DNA of 43,756 nt from Trichoplax sp. H2 (GCA_003344405.1 NOWV01000343.1:1-43756); one strand, 5' to 3'. Positions 22,250 to 35,260 are shown, counted from the stretch's first letter. Notes: generated by a model from the sequence alone, not told the origin. Numbers and translations: made by a program.

Positions 22250-23000
22250 ACGTCAAATAATACTCTAAGTTTTGATGTATAGCAAGCCCTCTATTTATCG
22301 TTAATAGAAAGTTATTCTTGTTTAATAATCTTCATCAGTAACTCAATTTTGATAGCTATTATTATTCGATATCTCGTCTAAAAGGGAATATCCTCTGCAA
22401 GTTTTCTTATGGAATTTCTACAATATCGACTAATACATCAATTATAAGTCTAACTATGATAAGTATATTTCGATTAAACTTGGTTACTTTCCCATTAACA
22501 TTTCGATCAGCGATGATTTCAAAACATACGAAAAGATTTATTATACTATCTTGGCTTATTAGTATTACGTTGGCTAGACCCGCATTTCCTTTAGGAGCTT
22601 TTAACAGCAGAATAAAGAGCTGCGAAATTGGTTACCCTTTCGGCAGTATCTATAATGTTATTTATTATTCCTTTGCACTACTACTCTCATATATGATTCC
22701 TGGAGTAATTATGCTAAAAAACTATATGCGTATCACAACAAATTTATCATCTTGAATATCAGATAATGTTTCTACTCAATATAGTAGCAAATCATCAGTA
22801 AATCATACAAAGAGTATCATTCGAATATTTGTGATAGTAATAGTCGCGTAGATACTATTAACTTTACCCCAGATGGATTCGGCGCCTTTTCCTTGGTTAT
22901 TTACAATTCTATTATATTCCGCTTCAGCGTATTACATAAGCGATTTGTTGCAATCGTCTCTTTCTTTAGTTAATTCTGTTAGGTATGTGGAAGGCTTATA
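22250..23000 (+). pseudogene. Class A GPCR pseudogene, subfamily III (III-2)
   Basis: The position of the start ATG reads ACG (22250), followed by the SNNT-like N-terminus and an early TAG. TM1 is recognisable ('SNSILIAIII'), then most of TM2 and ECL1 is missing. The join is near 22372, at 'atctcgtct'. TM3 to TM5 are clear from about 22430: 'FRLNLVTFPLTFRSAMIS', 'ILSWLISI', 'SCEIGYPFGS'. A TGA near 22754 and a TAG near 22850 break ICL3 and TM6. After about 22870 similarity is lost until a TM7 trace, 'SLVNSV', in which the NP proline is Ser. It is therefore truncated, deleted and interrupted. It pairs with the 26821 pseudogene by the shared join and 5' flank. Confidence 0.87.
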
Positions 23001-23091
23001 TCTATATCGATTCCACAACACAGCAGCTATCCGGCAATATAATGTTGCTTTCATTCTATAACCTCGTGCAGCTTCTCTCTATTTACGGCTA

Positions 23092-23488
23092 CGTAACAAC
23101 GTTATATATTGTATTAGAGCAGAAATATCTATGTTAGGATAATTTTTTTGCCTATTCTTATTTAGTTAGCTTCTAATTTACAGTTCTAATCACTGTGATT
23201 GTAACTTACTGATAGTAGATTGTAAGTTATCGAGGAAATGTCCCGTAACTATGACTCATTAACTATTGAGGAAGAGTATATAAATGCGGTATATCTTATA
23301 ATAACGATAATTCTTAAACTGAGTGTTCAACGTAAAATACGAGGTGTCTAAGTCTTTCAGTTGTCTGTATGTAGAGCAGAAGTGTTCCTGATAGGATAGA
23401 AATCGTTCCTTGATACATGGTTCAAGGAATTGACTTATTGATCGTACATTACGTTATCTTGCTGCAAAGCTGTTTTGTGACAGACTGC
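23092..23488 (-). repeat. Inverted repeat D, minus copy
   Basis: The reverse complement of this stretch follows 15922-16553 in order, with about 230 bp fewer. The two arms face each other across 6.5 kb that hold the 17249 and 20096 receptors and pseudogene III-2. Confidence 0.82.
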
Positions 23489-26400
23489 AATGAAGCTCGT
23501 TATTACCGCTGCATTATGCTGCTTATTTCTTAGCAAATAATGTGAGAATACTGTAATGACGGTTAATTTTCAGAATTCTTCTTTAATTTGGTTTGATTAC
23601 AATAGATTTTACTTAGTATCTTGATATGCTATGAACTTGAATACTTTGACTAGAACTTAATAATATGCGGTAGTATAATTTTTTAAGAGATATACAAATG
23701 AACATAGTAATTTAAGCATTAATTTAGTTAGAACATTTAGGCTTCAACATAATAAAACTGACAGCTAATTTTGATCATAAAATAAAGTAAAAGTTATATT
23801 TCTTTGCTATAGAATACGACGAAAAAAGGAAGGTTTGATCTGGGCTCTAATTAAAGAATATTGGTTTGTCTTACTGCATTTATTTCATTTACATGCTGCC
23901 TGCCGAAGAAAGATACAATTTATGATTGAATTTTGGCAGTACCAAATATTTTAAGTGGTTTTTGTAAGAATGTTATTAAAATTTTAGTAAACCTGTATTT
24001 TATCCTAAAGTTAACTTGAATTGAAATTCGAAGATGTTAGCTTTAAAGTTTTACGTCCATTATTACTACTCAATCTTATTACCATAATATTTTCGGTATA
24101 AACGATAACTTTAAAATTAAAAATTGCACTAATGATTGTTAAATAAATCTTTCGGTGCTGACTTATATAAGTAAGGTGTGATGAGTACAGTACATACTGT
24201 ACCTGAATATTAGGCTATACTTCTTATTAAATTTTGTCAACAAAGTCTAATTTCAAACTTTCACTTTATTGAAATTGATTTAAAATGCATCAGCAGTCGC
24301 TAGAACAAGTCTTTGTCTTCTGTATACATTACTAATTTATTGTCTGATGTCATCTAAATGATAAATGCCTATTAGTATTTACAGTAGGGAATTATGAGTG
24401 CTTGATTAATTTTTAACAGTAACGGCATTAGAATAGGTAATAAAATTTTGGTAACGTGAACAAGCTACAGTGAACTTCCGATAATTTATTACTGCAAGAA
24501 AGCCAAGATTTTGTTACCTTTAGCTATGCAACGGTGATATGGTCTGGTATTAAGAAATTGCTAATAACAAATTATTTAAAATCTTATAAGGTATCCAACT
24601 TCAATGTTCGTAAACTAATGGTGTTGTAGTGATGCACCTCATATTAGATTACAAGGATAAATATACTTGATTGTATCAATAGCGATATTTGATATAGTTC
24701 GGTTACTAAGAATTATCGAGATGCTAATATTAGATGATTGATAACTGCAATATTAGAAATTGTTGTTGAATATTAGCCAGTTAATTAATTATTGTATAAG
24801 ATTTATATGACTGGAAACATCGTATTTGTGAAGATGCTCAACACCGAAAGGTGCTGCACACTAATAGAAGAGTAGCGATATCTTAAGTAGAATGATTGGG
24901 ATTGTAGAAGATAATGATGTTCTATTTAAGGAAAAGTATTCTGTTTAATGAATCAAGTCTGATTGTTGTTAATTATATTGTCATAAATAGATTTAGCGAA
25001 ATGTATATAGCAACTACGAAGATGAGCTCACATTAGAGACTTCACTTCACTTTGAGTTCGGAATACTTTTGATTTTAGACTAGATTCTTGTTGTAATTAG
25101 CTATTGCTCTGCTATTCCTAATATCTTATAATAAAAGCTTTTTAGTAAATACCATTTGACTAAGGTAATTAATTGTGAGATACTCTAATCGCAAATTTAC
25201 TGTTGTTGATACTGTATATTGCTACTAATATTTAGTAAACAGTGATGCTGCAATACTTCATGCTAATTATTTCTAACGTTTCCAATCGTTTAGCTTAAGC
25301 AAAGATCACCCTCAGATGTGCTCTGATAGCAAATTAGATTATTAATTTTCAAATTTTGAAATTTAAAAGAAGCTTTAAATATAATATCAGTTTCAAAAAT
25401 TTACTATCGGGAATGTATTAACGTCATCTCTCGTTTGGACTTGGCAAAGTTCTATGCATTCCTCTTTAACTTACAATAAATCTAATTTTATCTGTCACAA
25501 AGGCTGTCATTAGTAAATCATTTTAATTTCTAGTAATTAATTTATGAATTAATCATTCCTCATAATTACATTGAACCAATGGTTATGGAGTATAAAAATT
25601 TTAGATAGTCTAAATGATACGTATTTTAATTTCTTAGCAGCAAATACCTCAAGGAACAGAAATAAATTATATAAATAATACAAATTTTGCTTTTACGAAA
25701 GATATCACATTGAAATTTTACCCTAAAATTCTACCACATATCTCTGAATTGCCCAATACACTTCATTATGCTTTCTCTGCAGTCAATATTTACGGCATGA
25801 TCTGAATAACTTGAGTTAGCCCTTAATTATATAAATAGCAAATGTATTCTGCAACAATGGAAATAATGCTATGTATTCTCTTAAGTGCAGCTTTTTAAGC
25901 AAATCAAATTTCATGCAAGAAATACATTTAGTCCATCTTAGAAAATGTCAAGACTCAGCTCACAAGACAAGAGAACGTAAAGTAAAAGCTTATAAGTCAC
26001 CACTGACTTAAACTCTCTTTTACTAAAGAATAAACATACACACAGAAAAGTACCATAAAGGCAAAATATTTATTAGCATAGACACATTCACAACTCCTCA
26101 CCACTCACTTCTTTCTCGAAACATTCCCGTTTATATGTAGCTTTTTACTATCAGTAAATATTCTTAACCTTTTACTCTTAGTTAATCTGCATCGAAGCAT
26201 GATTACCATTTAGTGTAACTACTATAAGCTATAACTTAAATCATCTTACTACTATTTACTCATGTTAACAACCCATGTCAAATGAATAATAAACTATCAT
26301 AAATAATATCCGCATTGATGTATTACTTATCTTGCCTAACATTACAATTATGGATATCTCCTTTATTAGCTTCTACTTTACTATTAAGCTATCTTAAGGA

Positions 26401-26820
26401 TAACGTAACTTCGTAACAGAAAGTACGAGCATTAGCAACTTTGCTTTTGAAGTAATTGCGTCATAAAGTTCTTTTGTTATAAGAGAATTGTTAGTTAATT
26501 GGTAACTGTGGGATTAAAGATAGTACGCTGATACACAAATATCTTTTACAGATGCTACATCTGTAATATTCTGCTCATTGCATCAATTCAGTTAGAATTA
26601 TTACCAAGGAATAAAACTTTATCATATCAATGCATTGCTGTACTGGTATATGCAACTTGATTGTATTGCACTGCAGTATTCAAAGTATTTCGGAACTTGA
26701 TGTAATTGTTAGTGCTCATTCGGTATAACAGAACCTGTCGATGTTGACGAAGTCATCAATTTTACATTATATCGAATAGTTGTGACTACTTTAAAGATTG
26801 CCACAGCAGAATTGAACGAT
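23489..26820. other. Long gene-free spacer
   Basis: No coding signal, RNA gene or repeat copy is supported. Around 25970-26330 the + strand is poor in G. The last 70 bp resemble the flank before pseudogene III-2. Confidence 0.4.
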
Positions 26821-27978
26821 ATATAGTATAATATTACCGGTTTAAGTATAAATCAATACTCCATTTTCGATTATACAATTTTGTACCTGTTCGATAATTT
26901 TGATTAGCAGCATAGTTCTGATGGCCATCATTGCATCCTCTAAAAATCTACAAGAAAGATCTATGCTTTATCACTTATATAGCGGTATCCGATATTGTTT
27001 CATTTGTTAAGTACTATTGTCACAAATTTCTTTTTTGTGAACGGTTAACTCCTCTAGTAACTAATATTCTAATGCACTCGGGGTACGAATAGGTAATTAA
27101 TCACTCGAAAGTATTCAGTTAAAAAGTTTGACGAGCCTTTATGACTACTGAATTTCGGAGTAACTAGTTATTGTGAGCTTACTCCTTTTATACTCTCTGG
27201 GAGCGGCCGTTGGTGCATTCTAACAAACTGAGCTCTAATCATTTTCTACATATCTCGTCTCAAAGGTGATATAATTTATAAATTAATCTATGGAATTTCC
27301 GTCATATTAATCAATACATCAGTTACAAGTCTAGCAATGATAAGTATATATCAATTAAAATTGGTCACTTGCCCGTTAACGTAGCGGTCAACAATGGTTT
27401 CAAAACATACGAAAAGATTTAGGTTACTATCTTAGCTCATCAGTATAGTATTGGCTAGCCTAGCATTACTTTTAGTGGCTTTTAATGACGCTCATGAAAC
27501 GAAGAACTGTGACGCTAGTTACCCTTTTGGCAATATCTTTAACCTCGTTTACTTTCCTATACCCTTTTGCTGTAATACTTGATTCCTGGATCAATTATGC
27601 TAAGAAATTACATACTTATCATAAACAGTTTATCCTCTCGAATATCTGATAATATTTTGCCTCACCGTGACATTCAATCATCAATCTAATGATACAAGGG
27701 ATGTTATTCGACTATTTGCTATAATAATAGTAGTACAGATGCTATCAACTTTGCCCTATGTTATGTTCATGTTTTTTATGTCTACGTTCAGTCACAATCA
27801 CGTTGATCTTTTTATTGATAATAAAAATTCTCTAATAATGGTTTGGTTCATGTTTGCATTAAGCGTCTCAGCTCTGTTAGTTAATCCAGTCGCGTTCTGA
27901 ATATTTGATAAAAATATTAAAACTGCTGGAATAGATTTATATCATCGAATTAAAGGCAGTGTTATGGCTCGGTTTTGA
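26821..27978 (+). pseudogene. Class A GPCR pseudogene, subfamily III (III-3)
   Basis: The start codon position reads ATA, followed at once by TAG. TM1-TM2 traces run to about 27030 in shifted frames ('gccatcattgcatcctctaa' matches the intact gene at about 20200). About 210 bp of unrelated sequence follows. After 'tatctcgtct' near 27251 the TM3 to TM5 region resumes with stops (TAG near 27383 and in TM4). TM6-TM7 is open at 27667-27897 ('QSNDTRDVIRLFAIIIV', 'LLVNPVAF'), with a TGA at 27898-27900 immediately after NPVAF. The tail remains to about 27978. Start loss, an insertion and multiple stops make it a clear pseudogene. Confidence 0.88.
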
Positions 27979-30121
27979 AAAGCTAGCATCATTGATTTAA
28001 ATATTCGTACATAATATGTTATGCCTTGTTAAACAGCTCATGCTTTCGCTAGAACGCAAGATTATAAAGCATCATCATGAAAAATATATACAGAATATAC
28101 TTTACAGTATTTCTGGCTCTGATGCTTCGTTAAGAATATGCACCATTACTGATATGTCAGAGGTAGATGCAGATAGATTTTGGTAGAAGGACCGCTATGA
28201 GTAATAAAGTGAAGCTTAACGAGAAATTGCAGCGTTACAGTGTTACTTTAGGACTCTCTATCATAGCAGTATGTCGACGACTGCCTATTACACTGGATAC
28301 GTTAAAAGCTATGTATCTGAAATTTATAAGACACCTCTGTGCAGAATATCAAATATCTAAATATTGAAGAGTTGTCGTAACTTTATGAAACAATTCCATG
28401 GATGTTACGCTTATCAACTTTCATCGAGTGCGATCAAATGTTTATTATCGAACCTTTAAATAAGATATTAAACTTACTTTAATGATAAATGAGAACATTT
28501 TAAGGTAGCTATTTATTGTGAGAAAGTTCTAAATATACATATATTACTGTAAGTGTAGACATCGATAGCTAAATATGCAGCGTGGCCAATATATCAGTCA
28601 GTATATAAGCGAATTACTGTTCATAGCTATATATACTGCACTATATATTGAATCGATACAGACCGCCAATATTCTCACTTATTGCGAACCGATATCGACA
28701 GTCATATATAACAATAGCAATATAGCACTAACAGTTGTTCAGGAGCTTTAGATATAGTTATAGATCTATACCTTAATAGCATACTTTAATAACAGCTGTT
28801 TGTGACTTTTTCCGTCCATTGTGAACAGAGGCGGACTGCTAGTTTGATGCAAAATCGTAGTTAGACTGAAGTAAGATTGTAGTATTTTCTATAGATCACG
28901 TAATTTACTAGCAGGAAACCATAACTCTAGACCTTATCCAAGTTCTTGATGTTCGTTTATTAATTGTGTCAGTAAAATCTGGTTATAAAGTTGCGTGTAT
29001 GATATATGCTGGTATAGTCTTTGTTTTAATGCAAACCATAATGCAGCCTATAGCTCTATTTTTACCAATAGCTCAGAATCAAAAGATTACTTGCATTAAA
29101 ACTTTACCGGCATATCTGCAGATAAATTTATAACAACACTTACATACGCAAATTACTTCAACCTACAGTCATATTTATTAATGGCTTTTGGTTTGTACTA
29201 TTAATATTATTGTCATCATAGTTTAGGGAAATATTGATTCGGAATACCTTGTTTGCTAACAGTCTTACCGAGTCAAAATTTCTCAACTTATTAGAGCTAT
29301 TAATGCAATTTACGATTAATTCCGTATTCAGTTTAAAATTTTAAGATTGTTAGATTAACCTGAATTCTTGAATTTCTTCAATTACGAAGAGATCTATAAC
29401 TGTACTTATTCAAAATCAAATTAGTTATTGAAAAAATTCTTTCCATATCGCGGACAAGGCAGAAGTGTGAATTAATGAAAGTATCATGAATGCCATTAAA
29501 TCCTGTGTTACGGCTGGTGTTTTGCCGTAGATGATATTTTGTGATATTATGTTGCTAGAAAACTTCTTGATGGTAGAATTAATCATATTTATCATTGCCA
29601 TAAGTATTAATAATTTTAATAATCTCAGTATAGTTTAATTTTAAGACATTTACTTAGCTTAGATCTTAAAGCTTCTATATTTTACCAATAAGTGACTGTA
29701 AAAGCCTAGCTTGGATAAGAAGTGAGTACTAACCTAACAATCTCTTTCCAGATACGGAGAAAAAATCAAATGCATATCGAGTTGTGATAGTAAGGTAATG
29801 AACTTGATTCATCTTTCAAGATTGAAATATTAGCTATTGTGTCTACATTATTTCATGAAACATTACCTAGAGTATCTGTCCTAAAGTAAATATTCCATTT
29901 TGATACATATTATCGAAATATCATAATAGACAAGTTGTTGGTCCATCAGTTATTTTACAGCAGCAATCTCTCAGCTTCAGCTTGATGCCGCTTAAATTTT
30001 AAATATCAGTTTTAATAAGAATAAAAATTCTACATTTCAATCGATTGTCAAACATTTTTCATTCATATTAACAGAAACATTACAGAGTTATTAAATTGCT
30101 TTTTCAATTTAAGAGGCAAAG
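27979..30121. other. Gene-free spacer with an inverted repeat
   Basis: No gene is supported. A 66-codon open frame at 28167-28367 is within chance expectation. An imperfect inverted repeat with arms of about 21 bp lies at 28587-28650. Confidence 0.42.
28587..28650. repeat. Imperfect inverted repeat, ~21-bp arms
   Basis: 'caatatatcagtcagtatat' at the left pairs with 'atatactgcactatatattg' at the right with a few mismatches. The region is rich in TATA steps, so low complexity contributes. Confidence 0.4.
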
Positions 30122-31890
30122 TATATATTTAATTAATTACTAAAAATAGTTTTAGTGAACCTTATTAATATTTAATTTGTAGGTTTCGATTACAGTTAAT
30201 TTTTGATCTTTTTATTAAACATAGCGAGTCATACGTGCACGACGAAAGTCATTTCAATTATTTAAATTTTTTACTGGTCAAACTAGAGTGTAACATTCTG
30301 GTATTAGCTACTTTTCTAATAAGTTATGGCTCCAAATATCACAAATACTTCTTCAGGCCAACGAATTGCCTACTTAACTTTGACTTCTATTTCACTTCTT
30401 GGTATATTTTGTAATGGTATGTTATTAACCCTTATTCTTAAGTTAAAGAAATTAAAAGATCCATCATATGGATTCATCAGCAACTTAGTCGTATCAGATC
30501 TTATAACTTCAATACAAATATTTATTCTCTTCTTCGTTTCCGCTATTAGCCCTGAGATTTTTTACCTTTACGGCACTACGTTATGTAAAATTTTATATTT
30601 TATATATTACGTTTCTTATACTGTATCAGCCTTCAGCCTAGCCTTACTTAGTATTATTCGATATCAAATGGTATGCAATCCTGTTAGCTTTAAACAAAAT
30701 TCACCCATTTGCAAGTACTTACTCTCAACTATTCTCTCCGTTTGGCTGATTAGCGTTCTATTCGCAGTTCCTACCTATCTTATAACGGATTACACGAGAT
30801 TTGCAGATACTTGTGAACCATCATATCGATATGGACATATCTTCAATATCGTTTATTTTATTATTTCAATAGCTTTGTGTTATATTGTTCCTTTAGTAAT
30901 TATGATTGCATGCTACTTTATAGTCGCTATGAAGCTATGTTCTCAAGTTACTGCCAACTCTCATAGCCAAAATAGTTCAACACTAAGGCGGCGATCTAGA
31001 AGTATTATTAAGTTGCTTGTTTTAGCAACATCTTTGTATATGCTAGCATCGTGGCCAACATTAGCAAGTGTTACCGCTTTAGCTATATCTCACCAAAACC
31101 TAACTGATATTTATAAATATAACAAAAATTTGTTGTACATGTTTCAATACTCATTTATAATTAGCTATTTAACCTGCCTAATTAACCCATTAATTTTTCT
31201 GGTTCTTGATAAAAGCATTCAATCCAATATACGCGTATGCTTCAGCCGCAAATTTTGTTGCTTATTAAGGAATAATTGAATATTACTTATTGGGGTACAC
31301 CGCAGGGTCAGTGGTACTTATGGCAATCAAATGGCTGACGAAAATGCGCCATTTAAGTTAAAGTATCATGTAGCACAGTATAACATTCTGTTTTGTCTTG
31401 TTAGTAATTTTTAAGTTATAAAATTTAATGGCCAGCGCTTCAACTATTTGGATAATAGATCAGGATTCGCTTTTAAATTACAATAAAATATGAAGCAAAA
31501 AAATTTTAGGCGCTACGGATGATATATTTCATGACCGCGTCCGAAAATCTATTTGTACTATTATATAGGTGGAGATTACTAACTCTTTTACGTTTACTAC
31601 TATAGATCTCACGACATAAAATTATATAAGTTGAACAGTACTGATTCTTATATCATTTGGGTGTGAGAATGCAACCATTATTATTGCGTTTCAATTTAAT
31701 CACTAATTGCAATAGCTTATAATTTTTGTTGATCACAACATAGGAGTTAATAAATAGTCCTACGGTCCAGACATCAATTCTGCTAGTGAAAGTATTTGCA
31801 TTAACGTGGCTGTATACTAAAATATTTCTTTAAGAAAATGCACCGGAGAGTGTCTTCAATCGAAACTTATTCGTTGGTACCTATTAGCGG
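30122..31890 (+). repeat. Segmental duplicate A' (partner of 270-2052)
   Basis: It has the same extent and order as segment A: about 200 bp of 5' flank, receptor, and 610 bp of 3' flank. It ends at 'cctattagcgga', after which the copies differ. The coding part is intact here. Confidence 0.85.
30326..31279 (+). CDS. Class A orphan GPCR, subfamily I (copy A')
   Basis: This is an intact single-exon receptor of 317 aa; ligand unknown, plasma membrane. The N-terminus carries two sequons (NIT, NTS). Membrane segments lie near residues 16-39, 48-73, 87-111, 133-154, 172-201, 228-254 and 270-294. Landmarks: N30 of GN, D58, C87 with C163, I-R-Y (111-113) at the DRY site, W140, P189, SWP (242-244), N287-P288-L-I-F, then 'LDKSIQ'. 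The tail has a CC pair (311-312) suited to palmitoylation. ICL3 has 'RRRSR'. It is the live twin of the pseudogene at 476-1428; every lesion there is a change from this sequence. The next AATAAA downstream is at 31482-31487. No lesions; the family call is secure. Confidence 0.95.
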   Translation: MAPNITNTSSGQRIAYLTLTSISLLGIFCNGMLLTLILKLKKLKDPSYGFISNLVVSDLITSIQIFILFFVSAISPEIFYLYGTTLCKILYFIYYVSYTVSAFSLALLSIIRYQMVCNPVSFKQNSPICKYLLSTILSVWLISVLFAVPTYLITDYTRFADTCEPSYRYGHIFNIVYFIISIALCYIVPLVIMIACYFIVAMKLCSQVTANSHSQNSSTLRRRSRSIIKLLVLATSLYMLASWPTLASVTALAISHQNLTDIYKYNKNLLYMFQYSFIISYLTCLINPLIFLVLDKSIQSNIRVCFSRKFCCLLRNN

Positions 31891-33479
31891 ATAGAGTTGG
31901 CGGTAGATTTCTACGAACATCTTTATTAACATTAGACTGTTCAATTAAGTTCTGATAACAAATGTCTTGCTTGCTTCTAGTAATAGGTACTTACAATATA
32001 ATTTTAATTTATATCATGGCTTGTTTATGGTATAATACATCAGGCAAGAAATTAATTCTGACAATTTTTTTTAATCATAATGTCGGCCAATAAATGAATG
32101 AATAGTCTACCGAAGTTTCTCATGGCAGGCATATCCATAAATTAAGTCATTGCATATTGCTTTTGTAATAATTCTTTGGCAAAATTATTAATAATACCTG
32201 TATTATTATTATTGTTTTCACTTTATTACTAATTCCAACTAGAAAAATTTCTTTATAGTATTCCTTGTAGAACACTGTAGAAGGATAGATCATTCTTTTT
32301 AATAGGAACTCATACAGAATACCGGAGGTAAATTTACGATTGCAATCCTCTTTTCATTTACTGCTAAGTTCCTAACGTATAACCTGAAATTCAGCGAATT
32401 TAAGCATGATTCCGAGCTCGCAGTAGTTTTTTTCTCATATCGTTTACTGGAATGCTTTTCAGGGTGACTTTGTGACATTTTTCAATCTTAATTATTGTAA
32501 CATGACACTTTGAGTTATTACAACCTCTCTGTTTCAAGGATTATGATGTTATGGTCTTAACATTGTAGTAATTAATATTGAACGTTATAGATGATTATTG
32601 TTAATTAAACTATAATACAGCATGATTGTAATTAATTATGTAATTATTTAATAAGTATCATGGTGAATATTACCTTGGTTGCCGGCCGGTACAGCACGTG
32701 CATTAGATTAATGATTTAAAGATACATAGTATCAATTCTGTTAAAACTGTTTTCTATTTTACAAGTCCAACTTCATCAGCATAATACGAATACGATATTT
32801 TGCATTTGATATTTACCACTTTCATTAATTTAATGAAGGAGCATGCTTAATACCCAATAAATGCTGTCAGGATAAGAATTATATATTATGAATTAAATAA
32901 AAAATTAATAGAGTTTAAACGAAGATCAAACTATGGCAATGCGATTGTTTTACACCGTACTGTGCACCAACACATTGACAAAAGTCATTTTTTAATTATT
33001 TAAAAATATGCTTTTCAATTTTGGTCCTGATAACTTTCACTGTAAGATGACACCGAACATACATAGTTTAGCAACATTAACCATTTAGGATACGGCTACA
33101 TTCTAATATCTGGTTTGATACAAACATATTTCAGAATCAAAAAGTGTCTATTACGTGCCTTTCACGCCATAAAACTCCTCTAATTAGTTCATTCTTTAGG
33201 AACGTAAGTAAATGAGTTAGAAAATTGCAATTGAAAATATGAGACAAAGATCATGGCAATTACTTTTACGTTTCTTTCCATTGGTTGTAGTAACATTGGA
33301 AGTAACCGTGAAGTTATTTATGAACGGTAACAACCTTTAATTATAGTTATCTGCTGTTGATTTCATTCTAGTAATTGTGCAGCTATCGATTTTCATTTCT
33401 GAAATGCACTCCGGTGATAAAGAGTTTTAAATTTAAATAGACTGACCTGTTTCGTAAAAATAATATTATCGAGTGTATG
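31891..33479. other. Extra DNA between A' and B', part 1
   Basis: Absent from the first block. No gene, RNA or repeat is recognised, apart from a short GC-rich 'gccggccggtac' near 32682. Confidence 0.4.
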
Positions 33480-33860
33480 AGGATCTATGCTGTCTCGTTA
33501 AATCTATCTTAGCGTAACCTGTCTGCATACTAATGAGTACTATATTTTCTTAAGATCACTTACATAACAGCATCTCACAACTATTCTATCTAATCTAGTC
33601 TATTCCTTTATAAGATAATTATCTCAGACAGATAAAATTAAAAAAAGGATTTTATTACTATGTTACGAATAGTAGAGAAATAATTAACGAGAGAGAACAT
33701 AATTTAAAGTATCCTGAGCTCAAAACGAGCGAGGTCTCGTGTAAGTTTATTGTTGCAGTTCTTAAATATATTGCGTTATATCCATTTACGGCAATAAACT
33801 TGCTTCCAATCAGGCTTGAGTTATCAAGCATAAGAAGACTATTGCTGTAATATAGGATTA
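33480..33860 (+). repeat. Diverged repeat E, copy upstream of B'
   Basis: It resembles 9240-9550 and the start of B and B' ('ctattctatctaatcta', 'aaaaaggattttatta', 'tttacggcaataaactt'). So two E-like segments precede the 36020 receptor, 1.7 kb apart. Confidence 0.5.
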
Positions 33861-33925
33861 ATCTGTTATATATTACGAGTCAATCTGTTTAACCCTTAGG
33901 TTCGTAATCCACGAACTTAGAATTA

Positions 33926-35260
33926 ATGTTATTAAAAGGACACTACTTCATCACTTCAGCCATCAATCGATTACTTGAAATTAAGCGTAGCAAAGGCGTT
34001 TACACCATACTTGATAGAGCTTACGCTTCGTTGAAATTTAAAATATCGATACTGAGCATCCGAAAATTGTGATTGAAGTGATACTAGCACCTTACAGTTT
34101 TGGATATTAATAGAAGAGCAATGATATTTGAAGAATTACCCTTTTCACTTTACGGCAGAGTACCGCATGGAACCCACTCAAGATGACACCGCCTGTACTC
34201 AAATTAATTACTCTGCTTTACTGAGTACCATGATGGCGTTCATTACCGTACTACCTGGTACTACAGTATAACTAGAAATTTTCTCTTATTTGAATTCCCT
34301 GATACATCCAAATGATCCAATAAATCCAGCAGATGAACAGATGATCGGGTCTACTTTCTATCGTGCCATTCCACACTTAATACAATTTACAAAACTGACA
34401 ACAGATTCTTCTTTGCCAATCATGGAAATTGATTCGATTCTCGGGTGTGTCCTGGATAAATTATAATATATGATGAATTAATTTCTCTATTATTGTTAGA
34501 CAATCTTTTGTAACGGATTGAGGATGCATAAATTGGCCCATAAAAGATTAAAATAAACTGTCAACTACGGGTAAGTTGCATGCACAATTAAAATAAATTG
34601 GAGATTTATCTATTTCAAAGAGAACAACGCTTACTTCGCCACTTGACTGCAGCGCTTGACTAAAGAGTTGATAGCATAGAAATTTCATTCCAACAAACTT
34701 TATGACACCATTAAAACTAGATTATTTAATAGCTTTAGTGGATTATACTACACTTCAATGAGAAGCACAAGTACTGCTAGTGCCTTTGCACGCAGTATAC
34801 TCACGAAGAAAATCTCAATACAGTATAAGGCAATTTATTGACGGTAGTTAATTGGATCAATAACATCAAGTTTACCGATAATATTAACTCTAGCGAATCT
34901 CTGATGATATCATTTATTCACACTAAGATACGGGGTGTAGATTGGATTGGGATAAAGATTTTCACTTGGGAATTTGCATCTGATCGACCACTTATTCTAA
35001 AAAATTAGATTTTTTTAGGATGATAGTGCAGGGCATACCTAGATAGTGGCACGTACGCCTATAATACTAAGGTAAAAATGGCCAATAAACCACTTCCAAA
35101 TGGAGCTCAACTCCCTAGCTACGCTCATACTGTAATAGATGAATAATCGATGAATGTACTTATGGCACAACCACCTTTATCTGAAAAAGAGGTGCAAGAA
35201 GTTTCTCCAAGTACCCTTAGTACGGAAACAGTAAAGGAACAATTACCGCAGATGCTATAA
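33926..35260 (+). pseudogene. Degenerate coding remnant, unrecognised (possibly transposon-derived)
   Basis: Several stop-poor stretches of protein-like composition follow each other on the + strand, joined by frame changes. Pieces: 'GHYFITSAINRLLEIKRSKG' (from about 33939), 'HPKIVIEVILAPYSFGY', 'IFEELPFSLYGRV' (about 34119), 'NPADEQMIGSTFYRAIPHL' (about 34333), 'EQRLLRHLTAALD' (about 34623), 'INSSESLMISFIHTKIRG' (about 34882), and 'MANKPLPNGAQLPSYAHT' from 35078, with one TAA, ending at 35258-35260. The GC content and use of Pro, Gln and Glu codons differ from the spacers. I do not recognise the family. The 'FIHTKIRG..' stretch faintly recalls retroelement Gag, which is only a hint. A second copy begins at 43290. 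The remnant ends exactly where B' begins. Confidence 0.6.

Noticed and set aside
24186-24203. Palindrome 'gtacagtacatactgtac' and a similar one at 4723-4744
   Set aside because: Short stems of this kind are common here and the one in segment B is not preserved in its duplicate.
28167-28367. 66-codon open frame with fairly normal amino-acid mix
   Set aside because: Short, no start context, no second copy in the window and no recognised domain.
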